A stretch of 64,000 nucleotides of DNA from Sva-07 sp963716235. GTDB taxonomy: Bacteria; Actinomycetota; Acidimicrobiia; Acidimicrobiales; Ilumatobacteraceae. The number at the start of each line of letters is the position of its first letter. Position 1 is the stretch's first letter. The stretch spans positions 1 through 64,000 of the forward strand of contig CAVQTE010000008.1 in NCBI GenBank assembly GCA_963716235.1. Direction: 5' to 3'. The notes beneath the pieces were generated by a model, which was not told the DNA's origin, did no database searches, and worked only from the letters and a program-made list of their open reading frames with translations. Shown here piece by piece: positions 27,770 to 35,511 of this stretch. Made by a program: the position numbers and the translations under genes.

Positions 27770-27843
27770 GCCGACGTAGCCCAATTGGCAGAGGCACGGC
27801 GTTTAGGTCGCCGTCAGTGAGAGTTCGAGTCTCTCCGTCGGCA
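27770..27843 (+). tRNA. tRNA with UAG anticodon (Leu by codon) but short variable loop
   Basis: A complete 74-nt cloverleaf can be drawn. The acceptor GCCGACG/CGTCGGC pairs perfectly and the discriminator is A at 27843. The D-arm is GCC...GGC with GG in the loop, and the anticodon stem CGGCG/CGCCG carries loop TTTAGGT (anticodon TAG at 27804-27806). A five-base variable loop TCAGT and T-arm GAGAG-TTCGAGT-CTCTC complete it. The anticodon reads CUA leucine codons, and the acceptor and D-arm look like tRNA-Leu. Bacterial tRNA-Leu, however, normally has a long variable arm, which is absent. CCA is not encoded. Confidence 0.85.
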
Positions 27844-27899
27844 CGAACTGCTCTACAGCGTTCGCAGCGCCTGTTGGGGAGAGAACCGGGTGGCGATGG

Positions 27900-28259
27900 T
27901 CAGCTTGCGGCAGCGGAGGCCGAACGCCTGCGTGACGCGACGACGACGATCCCACCACCGGCGAGCAGCAATGCGCCGACGCCGAGGATCGGTGAGACGC
28001 CGGAACCGGTCCGGGGCAGGCTGCCAGGAGCCGCAGCAGCAGGAGTGGTCGTCGGGCTCGGTGGAGCGACCTCAGCCTCGCCGCCCGCGGGCGGCTTGAT
28101 CTCGATTGGATAGAGCTCTGCGTCGTAGCAGGGGTCTGTGGGCACGTTGCTCGGCTCGCTGCATCCGCGTGGCAGTTTGTCGGGAAGTGCCGCGGATGCG
28201 GCTGACCCGCCGAGGCCGACGAACGTGACAGTCGCAAGTGCGAGAATGAGCTTCTTCAT
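27900..28259 (-). CDS. Small secreted LPxTG cell-wall-anchored protein
   Basis: The 119-residue protein has a Sec signal peptide (MKKLILALATVTFVGLGGSA, cleavage after ASA), a short mature part with two Cys and a Pro/Thr/Ala-rich stretch. It ends with the sorting signal LPRTG, a hydrophobic helix and a basic tail (ASRRRS). A sortase should cut it and join it to the cell wall or to another protein. ATG 28259 is preceded by GAGGAG at good spacing. It lies just downstream of the PglF-like gene on the same strand (10 bases), so it may share that transcript. Confidence 0.85.
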   Translation of the reverse strand: MKKLILALATVTFVGLGGSAASAALPDKLPRGCSEPSNVPTDPCYDAELYPIEIKPPAGGEAEVAPPSPTTTPAAAAPGSLPRTGSGVSPILGVGALLLAGGGIVVVASRRRSASAAAS

Positions 28260-28269
28260 GTGGTGCTCC

Positions 28270-30141
28270 TCAAGGTAAGTCGACCTGGACAGAATCGACC
28301 ATAGTGCCAGTTTGATTGTTTGGGGTGGAATTTGCAAACGTGATGAGGCCATCGAGCGTGAACGGCGAGAGTTCTGCTGCCGCACAGGCATCGAGCCCCT
28401 GAACGAGTTCGAGTGATGGCACCGACACGTGGCTGATCATGGGGTGCAGGGGGCGGCAAGCCGCTTCTCCGGTCCCGAGGAGCACCTCGTGCATCTTCTC
28501 GCCGGGCCGCAGGCCGGTGTAGGTGATCTCCACACGCGCTCCTGAGCGCTCGATGAGCTGGCGGGCAACATCGACGACCTTCACCGGAGTGCCCATGTCG
28601 AGCACGAGGACTTCGGCGGGGCGTCCGATCGCGGCAGCCTGCATCGTGAGCCTGACCGCCTCGCGCACCGCCATGAAGTAGCGGGTGGCGTCGGGGTGAG
28701 TGATGGTGACGGGGCCACCGTTTCGGATCTGCATCTCGAAGGTCTCGATTGCCGAGCCGCGACTTCCGATGACGTTGCCGAAACGCACCGAGACGAACGG
28801 TCGGCCCGTGCGTCGGGCGCTGGCCGCCGTGAGCCGCTCGGCAATCCGCTTGGTGTAGCCGAGGACGTTGTGGGGGTTGGCGGCCTTGTCGGTGCTGATG
28901 TTGACAACGCGGTCGACCCGATGGCGTTCGGAGACCTCGAGGACATTGCGGGTGCCGAGGACGTTGGTCTTCCATCCCTCGCTCGGTGCACCCTCCAAGG
29001 CAGGAACGTGCTTGAGGGCTGCAGCGTGGAACACGAGTTGCGGACGATGGTAGGCCCAGATGTCGTCGAGCCGGTCGGCGTCGCGAATGTCGGCGATCAC
29101 CGGGGTGCAGAGGCTGCGCTGTTCGACAGCGAGTGAAGCGACGACGTGGTGGAGCAGTGAGTCGTCACGGTCGAGCGCGATCAGGCTGGCGGGTTCGAAT
29201 CCAGCGAGTTGACGAACGAGCTCGGAGCCAATGGAGCCGCCGGCACCGGTGACGAGGACGCGACTCCCAGCGACGAGGCGACGCACATCTGCGGGGTCGA
29301 TGTCGACGATCCGGCGATTGAGGATGTCCTCGTCGCGGTAGCGGGTGAACTCGCGGGGGCTGCCCTCGCCAACCAGCCGTTGCACTGGCGGCATGACGAG
29401 GGTTTCGAGCCCAGCGTCGTGCACGATGGTGTTCAGTCGGTGGAGTTCCTCACCGGACGCTGATGGCATGGCCAGCAGGACCGCCTCGGCGCCGTACTTG
29501 TGGGCGAGCCGATCGAGATCGGCCGAGGTGCCTTCGACCTTCAGTCCGCCGATGCGGCGGTGGCGCATCGCCGGATCGTCGTCGATCAGGGCCACCGGGC
29601 GGTACAGGCTGGAGGGCACCGCTTGCATGGAGCTGATCGCCCGGTAGCCGCCGTCGCCGGCACCGAACACGATGACAGGCATCTTGTCGGCGTTGGCAGC
29701 CGTGGCGATGCGTTCGGCCCGAACCCGCCGTAGGTAGCGATGGCCGAACATCAAGCAGGCGGCGAGCGATGTCGCCATCACGAGGACTTGCCCGGCGCTT
29801 CCTTTGTTCGCGATGACGAACTCGAGGGCGATCAGCAAGACGCCGACGGAGCCGGCCGTGATTGCAACGGCGCCGGCCTCGTCGAAGCTGAAGCGCTTGA
29901 AATGACCTCGGTACAGCCCGGTGGCGTATCCGATGACGAGCTGGGCGACGACGGCCGTCGCGGCCAGGACCGGCATGGGCGCCTCGAAGGGATGCGTATC
30001 GTAGAAGGTAGTTGCGACCGCTAGCGACAAGGGCCAGATCAGCAGATCTGACAGAAGAACAGCCAGGTCCTTGGTCGTGAACGGGGCGCGGGACGTGAAG
30101 ACGGCATCTCCCAGAGCCTCCTTGGCCACGTCGTCGTTCAT
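28270..30141 (-). CDS. pglF: Membrane UDP-N-acetylglucosamine 4,6-dehydratase (PglF/CapD/WbpM-like)
   Basis: About four N-terminal membrane helices (within residues 20-140) are followed by a CoA-binding-like Rossmann domain (VIVFGAGDGGYRAISSM) and a C-terminal short-chain dehydratase domain. The latter has NAD motif VLVTGAGGSIGSELVRQL (about 295-312), HAAALKHVPALE, the active-site strand VVNISTDKAANPHNVLGYTK, FGNVIGSRGSAIETF and RPGEKMHEVLL. PglF converts UDP-GlcNAc to the 4-keto-6-deoxy sugar, the first step to diacetylbacillosamine. At 623 residues it has family length. Genes for the next steps (pglD, pglE) and the lipid transferase pglC lie within 6 kb. Confidence 0.88.
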   Translation of the reverse strand: MNDDVAKEALGDAVFTSRAPFTTKDLAVLLSDLLIWPLSLAVATTFYDTHPFEAPMPVLAATAVVAQLVIGYATGLYRGHFKRFSFDEAGAVAITAGSVGVLLIALEFVIANKGSAGQVLVMATSLAACLMFGHRYLRRVRAERIATAANADKMPVIVFGAGDGGYRAISSMQAVPSSLYRPVALIDDDPAMRHRRIGGLKVEGTSADLDRLAHKYGAEAVLLAMPSASGEELHRLNTIVHDAGLETLVMPPVQRLVGEGSPREFTRYRDEDILNRRIVDIDPADVRRLVAGSRVLVTGAGGSIGSELVRQLAGFEPASLIALDRDDSLLHHVVASLAVEQRSLCTPVIADIRDADRLDDIWAYHRPQLVFHAAALKHVPALEGAPSEGWKTNVLGTRNVLEVSERHRVDRVVNISTDKAANPHNVLGYTKRIAERLTAASARRTGRPFVSVRFGNVIGSRGSAIETFEMQIRNGGPVTITHPDATRYFMAVREAVRLTMQAAAIGRPAEVLVLDMGTPVKVVDVARQLIERSGARVEITYTGLRPGEKMHEVLLGTGEAACRPLHPMISHVSVPSLELVQGLDACAAAELSPFTLDGLITFANSTPNNQTGTMVDSVQVDLP

Positions 30142-30299
30142 TTCCGCCTCGCTCTCCTCACATTCCGTGAGGTCCCTACGTCGCCAAACTTAGCCGCCCA
30201 ACCACGCTGAAGGAAAGACGTTGCCGAATCCTTGACAATTCCCAGAAGCTGTCTTGAGCGTCTCCCGGCGCGCGGAGCGCCGGCGAGTACGATTGGCCC

Positions 30300-30959
30300 G
30301 TGCGAACGCCTTCGAAACGCCGGGTTCTGCTCTTCGGCGCTGGTGGGCATGCGCGTGTGTGTCTGGAGGCACTGCTCGATATGGGCGACACCGAGGTCGT
30401 CGGGGCCCTGAGTGCCGACGGAACGGGGATCGCCGGACTTGGCGTACCGGTCCTCGGGACGCAGACCGACCTCAAGAAAGTCACTCAACGTTATTCTATA
30501 AACGCTGTGTGTGTTGGAATCGGTGACAACTCCATTCGGCAGAGGATCAGTCGAATGGCCACGGAGAGTGGTCATGATGTCACGCTCGCCGTCAGTCGAT
30601 TCGCCATGGTCTCGACGTCCGCCTCGTGTGGCAACGGAGTACAACTCCTGCCGGGGTCGGTCGTGAACGCCGCCACCGAGATCGGCGCGGGGACGATCGT
30701 CAACACGAACGCCTCGGTTGACCACGACTGCCACGTCGGCGAGTTCGTTCACGTGGCTCCCGGGGCGGCGATCGGGGGTGGCGTCCGGATCGGCGACCTC
30801 GCCTTCGTCGGGATCGGCGCGCGGGTGCTGCCCGGGCTGACGATCGGCGCCGGCGCTATGATCGGCGCCGGCGCCGTGGTCATCGCCGATGTGCCAGCGG
30901 GTGCGACCGTCGTCGGTGTGCCCGCTCGCCGTCTCGATGTCGACGGCCGGCGATCGTGA
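30300..30959 (+). CDS. pglD: Sugar O/N-acetyltransferase, PglD-like
   Basis: An N-terminal Rossmann-like segment (RVLLFGAGGHARVCLEALLD) precedes a left-handed beta-helix of hexapeptide repeats (VNAATEIGAGTIVNTNASVD, IGDLAFVGIGARVLPGLTIG). The expected catalytic His is in NASVDHDCHVGE (His142). This arrangement is typical of PglD/NeuD acetyltransferases, which acetylate the 4-amino group of the UDP-4-amino sugar. GTG 30300 lies 158 bases from the divergent pglF start, so a shared promoter region probably controls both. The stop overlaps the pglC start by four bases. Confidence 0.85.
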   Translation: MRTPSKRRVLLFGAGGHARVCLEALLDMGDTEVVGALSADGTGIAGLGVPVLGTQTDLKKVTQRYSINAVCVGIGDNSIRQRISRMATESGHDVTLAVSRFAMVSTSASCGNGVQLLPGSVVNAATEIGAGTIVNTNASVDHDCHVGEFVHVAPGAAIGGGVRIGDLAFVGIGARVLPGLTIGAGAMIGAGAVVIADVPAGATVVGVPARRLDVDGRRS

Positions 30960-31582
30960 CCATTTCTGCGAGCGTCTCCGATCGGATCCGACGACTCGTC
31001 GACGTCGTCGTCGCCGGGGTCGGCCTCGTCGTCATCTCACCGGTGCTCCTCGCCGCCGCAGCGGCGACGCGGGCGTCGGCGGGTCGTGGAGTGATCTACC
31101 GGCAGCGCCGGCTCGGTCTCGCAGGTCGGCCGTTCGCGCTGCTCAAGTTCCGCACGATGCGACATCCGAGGCCGGGTCGTGAGGCGCCGGAGTTCGACGA
31201 CGAGCGTTTGACTCGGGTGGGGCAGTGGCTGCGAGCCACGAGTCTCGACGAACTGCCGTCGTTGTGGAACCTGCTGCGCGGCGAGATCACCCTCGTCGGC
31301 CCACGGCCGCTGCCCGTGCACTACTGGGATCGTTTCGTCGGCAACGAGTACGAGCGATTCGAGGTCCGCCCCGGGATCACCGGGCTCGCCCAGGTGAGCG
31401 GTCGCAACGCCGTCGATTGGCCCGAGCGCTTGGCCCTCGACGTGGAGTACGTGAGGACGAGGAGCCTTCGCGGTGACATCCGGATCCTGTTGGCGACGAT
31501 CCCTGCTGTGCTCTCGCGCTCGGGCGTCGATCAGGCCGAGGGTGTCACGATGCACGAACTCCCAGCCGACCGACACCTCTGA
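30956..31582 (+). CDS. pglC: Undecaprenyl-phosphate phosphoglycosyl transferase, PglC-like
   Basis: This is a monotopic phosphoglycosyl transferase of 208 residues: a single re-entrant hydrophobic segment (VVVAGVGLVVISPVLLAA), GVIYRQRRLGLAGRPFALLK, the catalytic Asp-Glu pair in TSLDELPSLWN (Asp98, Glu99), GEITLVGPRPLPVHYWDRF and RPGITGLAQVSGRN. It should transfer a phospho-sugar, here probably diNAcBac phosphate, to undecaprenyl phosphate and start assembly of the glycan. It overlaps pglD by four bases. A hairpin after the stop may end transcription. Confidence 0.88.
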   Translation: MTISASVSDRIRRLVDVVVAGVGLVVISPVLLAAAAATRASAGRGVIYRQRRLGLAGRPFALLKFRTMRHPRPGREAPEFDDERLTRVGQWLRATSLDELPSLWNLLRGEITLVGPRPLPVHYWDRFVGNEYERFEVRPGITGLAQVSGRNAVDWPERLALDVEYVRTRSLRGDIRILLATIPAVLSRSGVDQAEGVTMHELPADRHL

Positions 31583-31596
31583 CCTCCCCTTGCATC

Positions 31597-31615
31597 AGGG
31601 GTCGGACCCCTTTGC
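31597..31615. terminator. Candidate bidirectional terminator between convergent genes
   Basis: AGGGG (31597-31601), loop TCGGA and CCCCT (31607-31611) form a small hairpin followed by TT. It lies between the pglC stop and the stop of the convergent GT4 gene. The U-tract is short, so the call is tentative. Confidence 0.4.
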
Positions 31616-31649
31616 AGGGCCCTTGTTGCACGACGCTGTTGCGGGGTGG

Positions 31650-32822
31650 TCAGCGGGTGAGGGCTCGGTAGGCGTCGAGCGTGCGGTCGATGATGCGCTG
31701 TTGGTCGAACTCGGCGGCGGCCCGTTCACGGGCGGCGGTCCCCATCGTCGAGCGCAGCCCGGCGTCGCTGACAAGCCGTTCGATCGCCGCAGCGATCGCC
31801 ACCGGATCGCGCACCGGAACGAGCAGGCCGGTCTCACCATCGGCGATGACCTGACGGTTGCCGCGGATGTCGGTCGCAACCGTCGCCAGGCCCATCGATG
31901 CGGCCTCCATGGCGCTGCGCGGGAAACCCTCGCGCCAGCTCGCGGTGACGAACAGGTCGGCAGCGGCGTAGCACTCGGGCATGTCGTTGCGGGGGCCCGT
32001 GAGTACCACCCCGTCGTCGGCGGCATTCTCGAACACGGCGGGGTCGATGGCGTCGCTCTTGTCGGGATCGGTCGGGCCCACGACGACGAAACGGGCGGGC
32101 ACACCTCGTTGGCGCAGTCCGTGCGCGGCCTCGAGCAGCTCGACGATGCCCTTCTCGCGAACCAGGCGGCCGACCACGGCGCAGACGACCTCGTCGTCGG
32201 CGATGCCCCACTCCGTGCGCAGCTGCGTTCGGGCGGCGCCAGTGATCGCGTCGGGGTCGAAGCGGCTGAGGTCGACGCCGTTGCCGAGCATGCGAACCTT
32301 GCGGGCGGGAATGTGCAGCGTCTCGACGAGGGTGTCGACGTCTTCGGGGTTCTGGACCAGTTCGACGTCGCCGAACGCGGCGGCGATGCGCTCGGCGGCA
32401 TACACCGGAATCCGGCGTTGCCAGCGATCGGTCGGCTGCGCCCACAGGCCGTGCTGGGTGTTGACGACCAGTGGTGTCCTGGTGAGACGCGCCGCGATCC
32501 GGCCGAGGATGCCCGGCTTGGGGTTGTGGGTGTGGACGATGTCGGGGCGCACCGATCGGAGCAGCCGCAGGAGCTGGCCGAACGCGCGCAGGTCGTGGAG
32601 CGGATTGTTCGAGCGGGTGAAAGCGGGCACGTCGATGTGCCGGATACCCATTGCGGTGAGGTTGGCAACGTGCGGCCCGGCCGCCGACATGCCGACCACC
32701 TCGTAGCCGGCCCGGGCGAAGGCTTGCAGCTGCGGTCCCAGCAGCCAGTCAAGGCTCATGTCGGTGGTGGTGACGTGCACCAGTCGCAGTTCGCGGCGCG
32801 TGACGCGTCGACGGAACATCAT
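31650..32822 (-). CDS. Glycosyltransferase family 4 (PglA/WbaZ-type)
   Basis: The 390-residue GT-B enzyme has the N-terminal acceptor domain (RLVHVTTTDMSLDWLLGPQL, PDIVHTHNPKPGILGRIAAR) and the C-terminal donor domain. The latter has VGRLVREKGIVELLEAA, RFVVVGPTDPDKSD and the E-x7-E-type region SWREGFPRSAMEAASMGL. It resembles the transferases that add the second sugar to diNAcBac-PP-undecaprenol, but donor specificity cannot be read. It starts 7 bases downstream of the deacetylase on the same strand and converges on pglC. Confidence 0.82.
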   Translation of the reverse strand: MMFRRRVTRRELRLVHVTTTDMSLDWLLGPQLQAFARAGYEVVGMSAAGPHVANLTAMGIRHIDVPAFTRSNNPLHDLRAFGQLLRLLRSVRPDIVHTHNPKPGILGRIAARLTRTPLVVNTQHGLWAQPTDRWQRRIPVYAAERIAAAFGDVELVQNPEDVDTLVETLHIPARKVRMLGNGVDLSRFDPDAITGAARTQLRTEWGIADDEVVCAVVGRLVREKGIVELLEAAHGLRQRGVPARFVVVGPTDPDKSDAIDPAVFENAADDGVVLTGPRNDMPECYAAADLFVTASWREGFPRSAMEAASMGLATVATDIRGNRQVIADGETGLLVPVRDPVAIAAAIERLVSDAGLRSTMGTAARERAAAEFDQQRIIDRTLDAYRALTR

Positions 32823-32829
32823 CGCCGTG

Positions 32830-33702
32830 TCACCGGTCGGAGCCCCGGTAGCGGGCGCGGGCGGTGAGCGATCGCAACTCGCCTTCGAGGCGGAGTCCGC
32901 CGTCGGCCTTCAGGGTGAATGTCTCGAACCCGTCGCTGCGCTGGATCGGGGTGCGCCAGAGTCGGTGAAGATCGGTGCGGCCGGGCCGGTTGACCCTGCT
33001 CGCGGCGAGCGACGCACTGGCGAACCGCTGCCTGACGGCGATCTCGGCCGATGGCGAGCCTGGCAGCGCCTTGGGGTAGGCGAAATGTCGGGCGTCGACA
33101 CCGAGGTGTTCGCCGATCAGTTCGATCGATCGGTCGAGGTCGTCGGTGATGGCGTCGGGGTCGAGACGGTCGAGCAACCAATGGGCGTGGGTGTGAGATC
33201 CGATGGTGACGTTGCCGCTCGTGAGCGAGTCACGCAGTGCCGACCAGCTCGTCGGGGGCGCTCCCCACGGGAAGTCCTCCCGCTCGTCGACGTAGCGGGT
33301 GGCGACGAACAGCGTGCCGGGCAGCCCGTGGCGGTCGAGCGCGGGGACGACCACGTCGGTGAAGTCGGCGGTGCCGTCGTCGAAGGTGATGACCACGCCG
33401 CGGCGGTCGTCCCTGCTTGCTTCATCACGGCCGGTCACCGACGCTGACGGCGCGGTGGCCCACCCCTCGGCTGCGCCGGCGGTGAGTTCGGCCACGGCGG
33501 CGTCGAGCGACAGCACCCGGTGGTGCTCGGCGAGGTGGCCGAGTTGCCGGTCGAACATGGCGGGGTCAAGGTCGACCTCGCTGTCGCTGCCACCACCGAC
33601 GCGGTGGTAGATGAGGATCGTGATCCCGTCCGGTGGCGGAATCAGCCGGTCCAACATCAGCCCCGTCCATTTGACGATCTGTTTCACGTCGGGCATGTCC
33701 AC
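32830..33702 (-). CDS. Polysaccharide deacetylase (CE4/NodB family)
   Basis: The NodB domain is recognisable: TILIYHRVGG, the first catalytic motif GVVITFDDGTADFTDVVVPA (Asp-Asp) and the zinc-binding GSHTHAHWLLDRLD (HxxxH), then HFAYPKALPGSP. No signal peptide is obvious, although the start (MDMPDVKQIVKWTGLMLDRL) is hydrophobic and could act as an anchor. It probably removes acetyl groups from the glycan built by this locus. ATG 33702 and 33696 are both possible. The GT4 gene follows after 7 bases. Confidence 0.82.
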   Translation of the reverse strand: MDMPDVKQIVKWTGLMLDRLIPPPDGITILIYHRVGGGSDSEVDLDPAMFDRQLGHLAEHHRVLSLDAAVAELTAGAAEGWATAPSASVTGRDEASRDDRRGVVITFDDGTADFTDVVVPALDRHGLPGTLFVATRYVDEREDFPWGAPPTSWSALRDSLTSGNVTIGSHTHAHWLLDRLDPDAITDDLDRSIELIGEHLGVDARHFAYPKALPGSPSAEIAVRQRFASASLAASRVNRPGRTDLHRLWRTPIQRSDGFETFTLKADGGLRLEGELRSLTARARYRGSDR

Positions 33703-33744
33703 CTGGCTCCGATTCCCGTCATCGGGGATCGATCATGTCAGCTG

Positions 33745-34296
33745 TCACGCGAGCAGTGCGATCAATCGAGCTGTGAGGTCGTCGATCTGTGCGAAGCACG
33801 CGGACCATGCGGCGGGCGAGCGCCCGGTGGGATCGCGGATCTCGCCGACCCATGTGTCGAGGTAGTCGAGCGGGTCGGGCCGTTCGGCGTGCAGCGTCGC
33901 GAACCACTCGATGGGTGTGCGTTGGCCCCGTCTGCCGACCCATTCGCCCAGCTCGACTATCTCGGGGAGCGTGAAGGTGTGGTCGTACGCCTTTGGCCAT
34001 CGACCGGCGATGGCCAACACCTGGTGGTGTTCGGCGGTCACGATGAGATCGGCACCTGCCACCCCGGGAGCGCTGAGGTAGTGGCTCCGGTAGTCTGAGA
34101 CGTCGATACAGCGGCCCCCGAGGAGGTGCACCGTAGTGTCCGTGGGAGGTTCGCCCCCATTTCCCGATAATCCGGCCGAGCGGACGACCACGCTGAGCCC
34201 CTCACTCCGTGCGTGCTCCGCGAGCAGCCCGCCCATCATCACTGAGCGCGATCGATTGTGCGTGCAGACGGCGAGGATCCGCAGGCTCCGAGGCAT
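33745..34296 (-). CDS. Low-molecular-weight protein-tyrosine phosphatase-like protein
   Basis: The phosphate-binding loop reads LAVCTHNRSRSVMM, a Cys-x5-Arg-Ser motif at the N-terminus as in Wzb/PtpA enzymes, and the acid Asp could be that of RDPTGRS near the C-terminus. Such phosphatases dephosphorylate tyrosine kinases of polysaccharide export; a BY-kinase-like co-polymerase is encoded at 42.4-43.9 kb. I chose ATG 34296 because the motif should be within the first 20 residues. It is divergent from the pglE-like gene, with starts 61 bases apart. Confidence 0.75.
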   Translation of the reverse strand: MPRSLRILAVCTHNRSRSVMMGGLLAEHARSEGLSVVVRSAGLSGNGGEPPTDTTVHLLGGRCIDVSDYRSHYLSAPGVAGADLIVTAEHHQVLAIAGRWPKAYDHTFTLPEIVELGEWVGRRGQRTPIEWFATLHAERPDPLDYLDTWVGEIRDPTGRSPAAWSACFAQIDDLTARLIALLA

Positions 34297-34356
34297 CTGC
34301 CTGAGTCTGGTCGCTGTTGGCTGCCATCCCAACTTCCGAGCTGACACACTGGTCGG

Positions 34357-35493
34357 GTGAATGCCGCGTCGTCCTGGAAGATCCTGTTGTCACCGCCGGA
34401 GGTGGGACCGCAGGAACGCGAGTTGCTGCTGGCGGCATTCGACTCCAACTGGGTCGCACCGGCCGGCCCCGACATCGACGCATTCGAGGCCGAACTCGCT
34501 GCGTTGACCGGTGCGTCCGCGGTCGCTGCGCTGTCGAGCGGGACCGCAGCATTGCACCTGGCGCTGATGGCCGTGGGCGTGGAGCGGGGCGACGATGTGT
34601 TGGTCAATTCCCTCACGTTCGGGGCCAGTGCCTTCGCTGTGACGTATCTCGGTGCCCGGCCGTGTTTCGTCGATTGCGATCCCGAGACATGGCATCTCGA
34701 CCTTGAGCTCCTCGACGAGGAGCTGGCGCGCCGCGCCCGTGCCGGCGAGCAGGCTGCCGCCGTGGTGTCGGTCGATCTGTACGGGTCGGTCGCCGACGGT
34801 GAGCGGATCGCTGCGGTATGCGCGGCGCACGGTGTGCCGCTGGTGCAGGACGCGGCCGAGGCGATTGGTGCATACCGCGACGGAGTGCACGCGGGCCGTC
34901 AGGGGCAGGTGGCGGTGCTGTCGTTCAACGGCAACAAGATGGTCACCACGGGCGGCGGGGGAGCGATCATGAGCGATGACCCCTCGATCGTGTCGCGTGC
35001 GCGCTACCTGAGCACGCAGGCCCGCCAGCCAGTGCCGTGGTATGAGCACGAAGACATCGGTCTCAACTATCGGATGGGCAATCTCAATGCTGCGGTCGGC
35101 AGAGGCCAGCTCCGAACCCTCACCGATCGCATCGCCGGCCGCCGGCGGGTCCGCGCCGGGTACGAACGCCACCTGGGCGAGTTCGGTGGTGTCGGATTCC
35201 AGCAGATCCCCGACGGGTGCCAGCCGAACCACTGGCTGACGACGGTGGTGTTCGACGAGTCGTTCGGCGCCACACCCGGTGACGTGCTCGACGCGCTGCG
35301 TTCGGCGGGCATCGAGGCGCGATACTCGTTCAAGCCGATGCACCTCCAACCGGTGTTCGCGTCGAACCCGGTGGTCGGTGGCAGTGTCGCCGAGCGTCTG
35401 TTCGCGCAGAGCCTGAGCCTGCCGTCGGGATCGCGGATCTCCAACGACGAGGTGGCCTGGATCTGCGACGTGATCGCCTCGGTACGAGCGTGA
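34357..35493 (+). CDS. pglE: PLP-dependent sugar aminotransferase, PglE-like (DegT/DnrJ family)
   Basis: The family features are ILLSPPEVGPQERELLLAAF at the start, ALSSGTAALHLALMAVGVER, VQDAAEAIGAYRDG (Asp165 for the pyridine N), the PLP lysine in LSFNGNKMVTTGGGG (Lys194) and EDIGLNYRMGNLNAAVGRGQ. PglE transfers an amino group to the 4-keto sugar made by PglF. The opening sequence (LLSPPEVGPQE) and the neighbouring pglF, pglD and pglC homologues support that assignment over other aminotransferases. GTG 34357 is the start. The protein is 378 residues long, as expected. Confidence 0.87.
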   Translation: MNAASSWKILLSPPEVGPQERELLLAAFDSNWVAPAGPDIDAFEAELAALTGASAVAALSSGTAALHLALMAVGVERGDDVLVNSLTFGASAFAVTYLGARPCFVDCDPETWHLDLELLDEELARRARAGEQAAAVVSVDLYGSVADGERIAAVCAAHGVPLVQDAAEAIGAYRDGVHAGRQGQVAVLSFNGNKMVTTGGGGAIMSDDPSIVSRARYLSTQARQPVPWYEHEDIGLNYRMGNLNAAVGRGQLRTLTDRIAGRRRVRAGYERHLGEFGGVGFQQIPDGCQPNHWLTTVVFDESFGATPGDVLDALRSAGIEARYSFKPMHLQPVFASNPVVGGSVAERLFAQSLSLPSGSRISNDEVAWICDVIASVRA

Positions 35494-35511
35494 ACTGCGT
35501 TACAGGCTGGG

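Noticed and set aside
27770..27843. Reading the tRNA as an amber suppressor
   Set aside because: The anticodon is 5'-UAG-3', which reads CUA, not the stop codon UAG (that needs CUA anticodon).
31473..32867. Plus-strand ORF of 464 codons
   Set aside because: Antisense of the GT4 gene, with no family motif.
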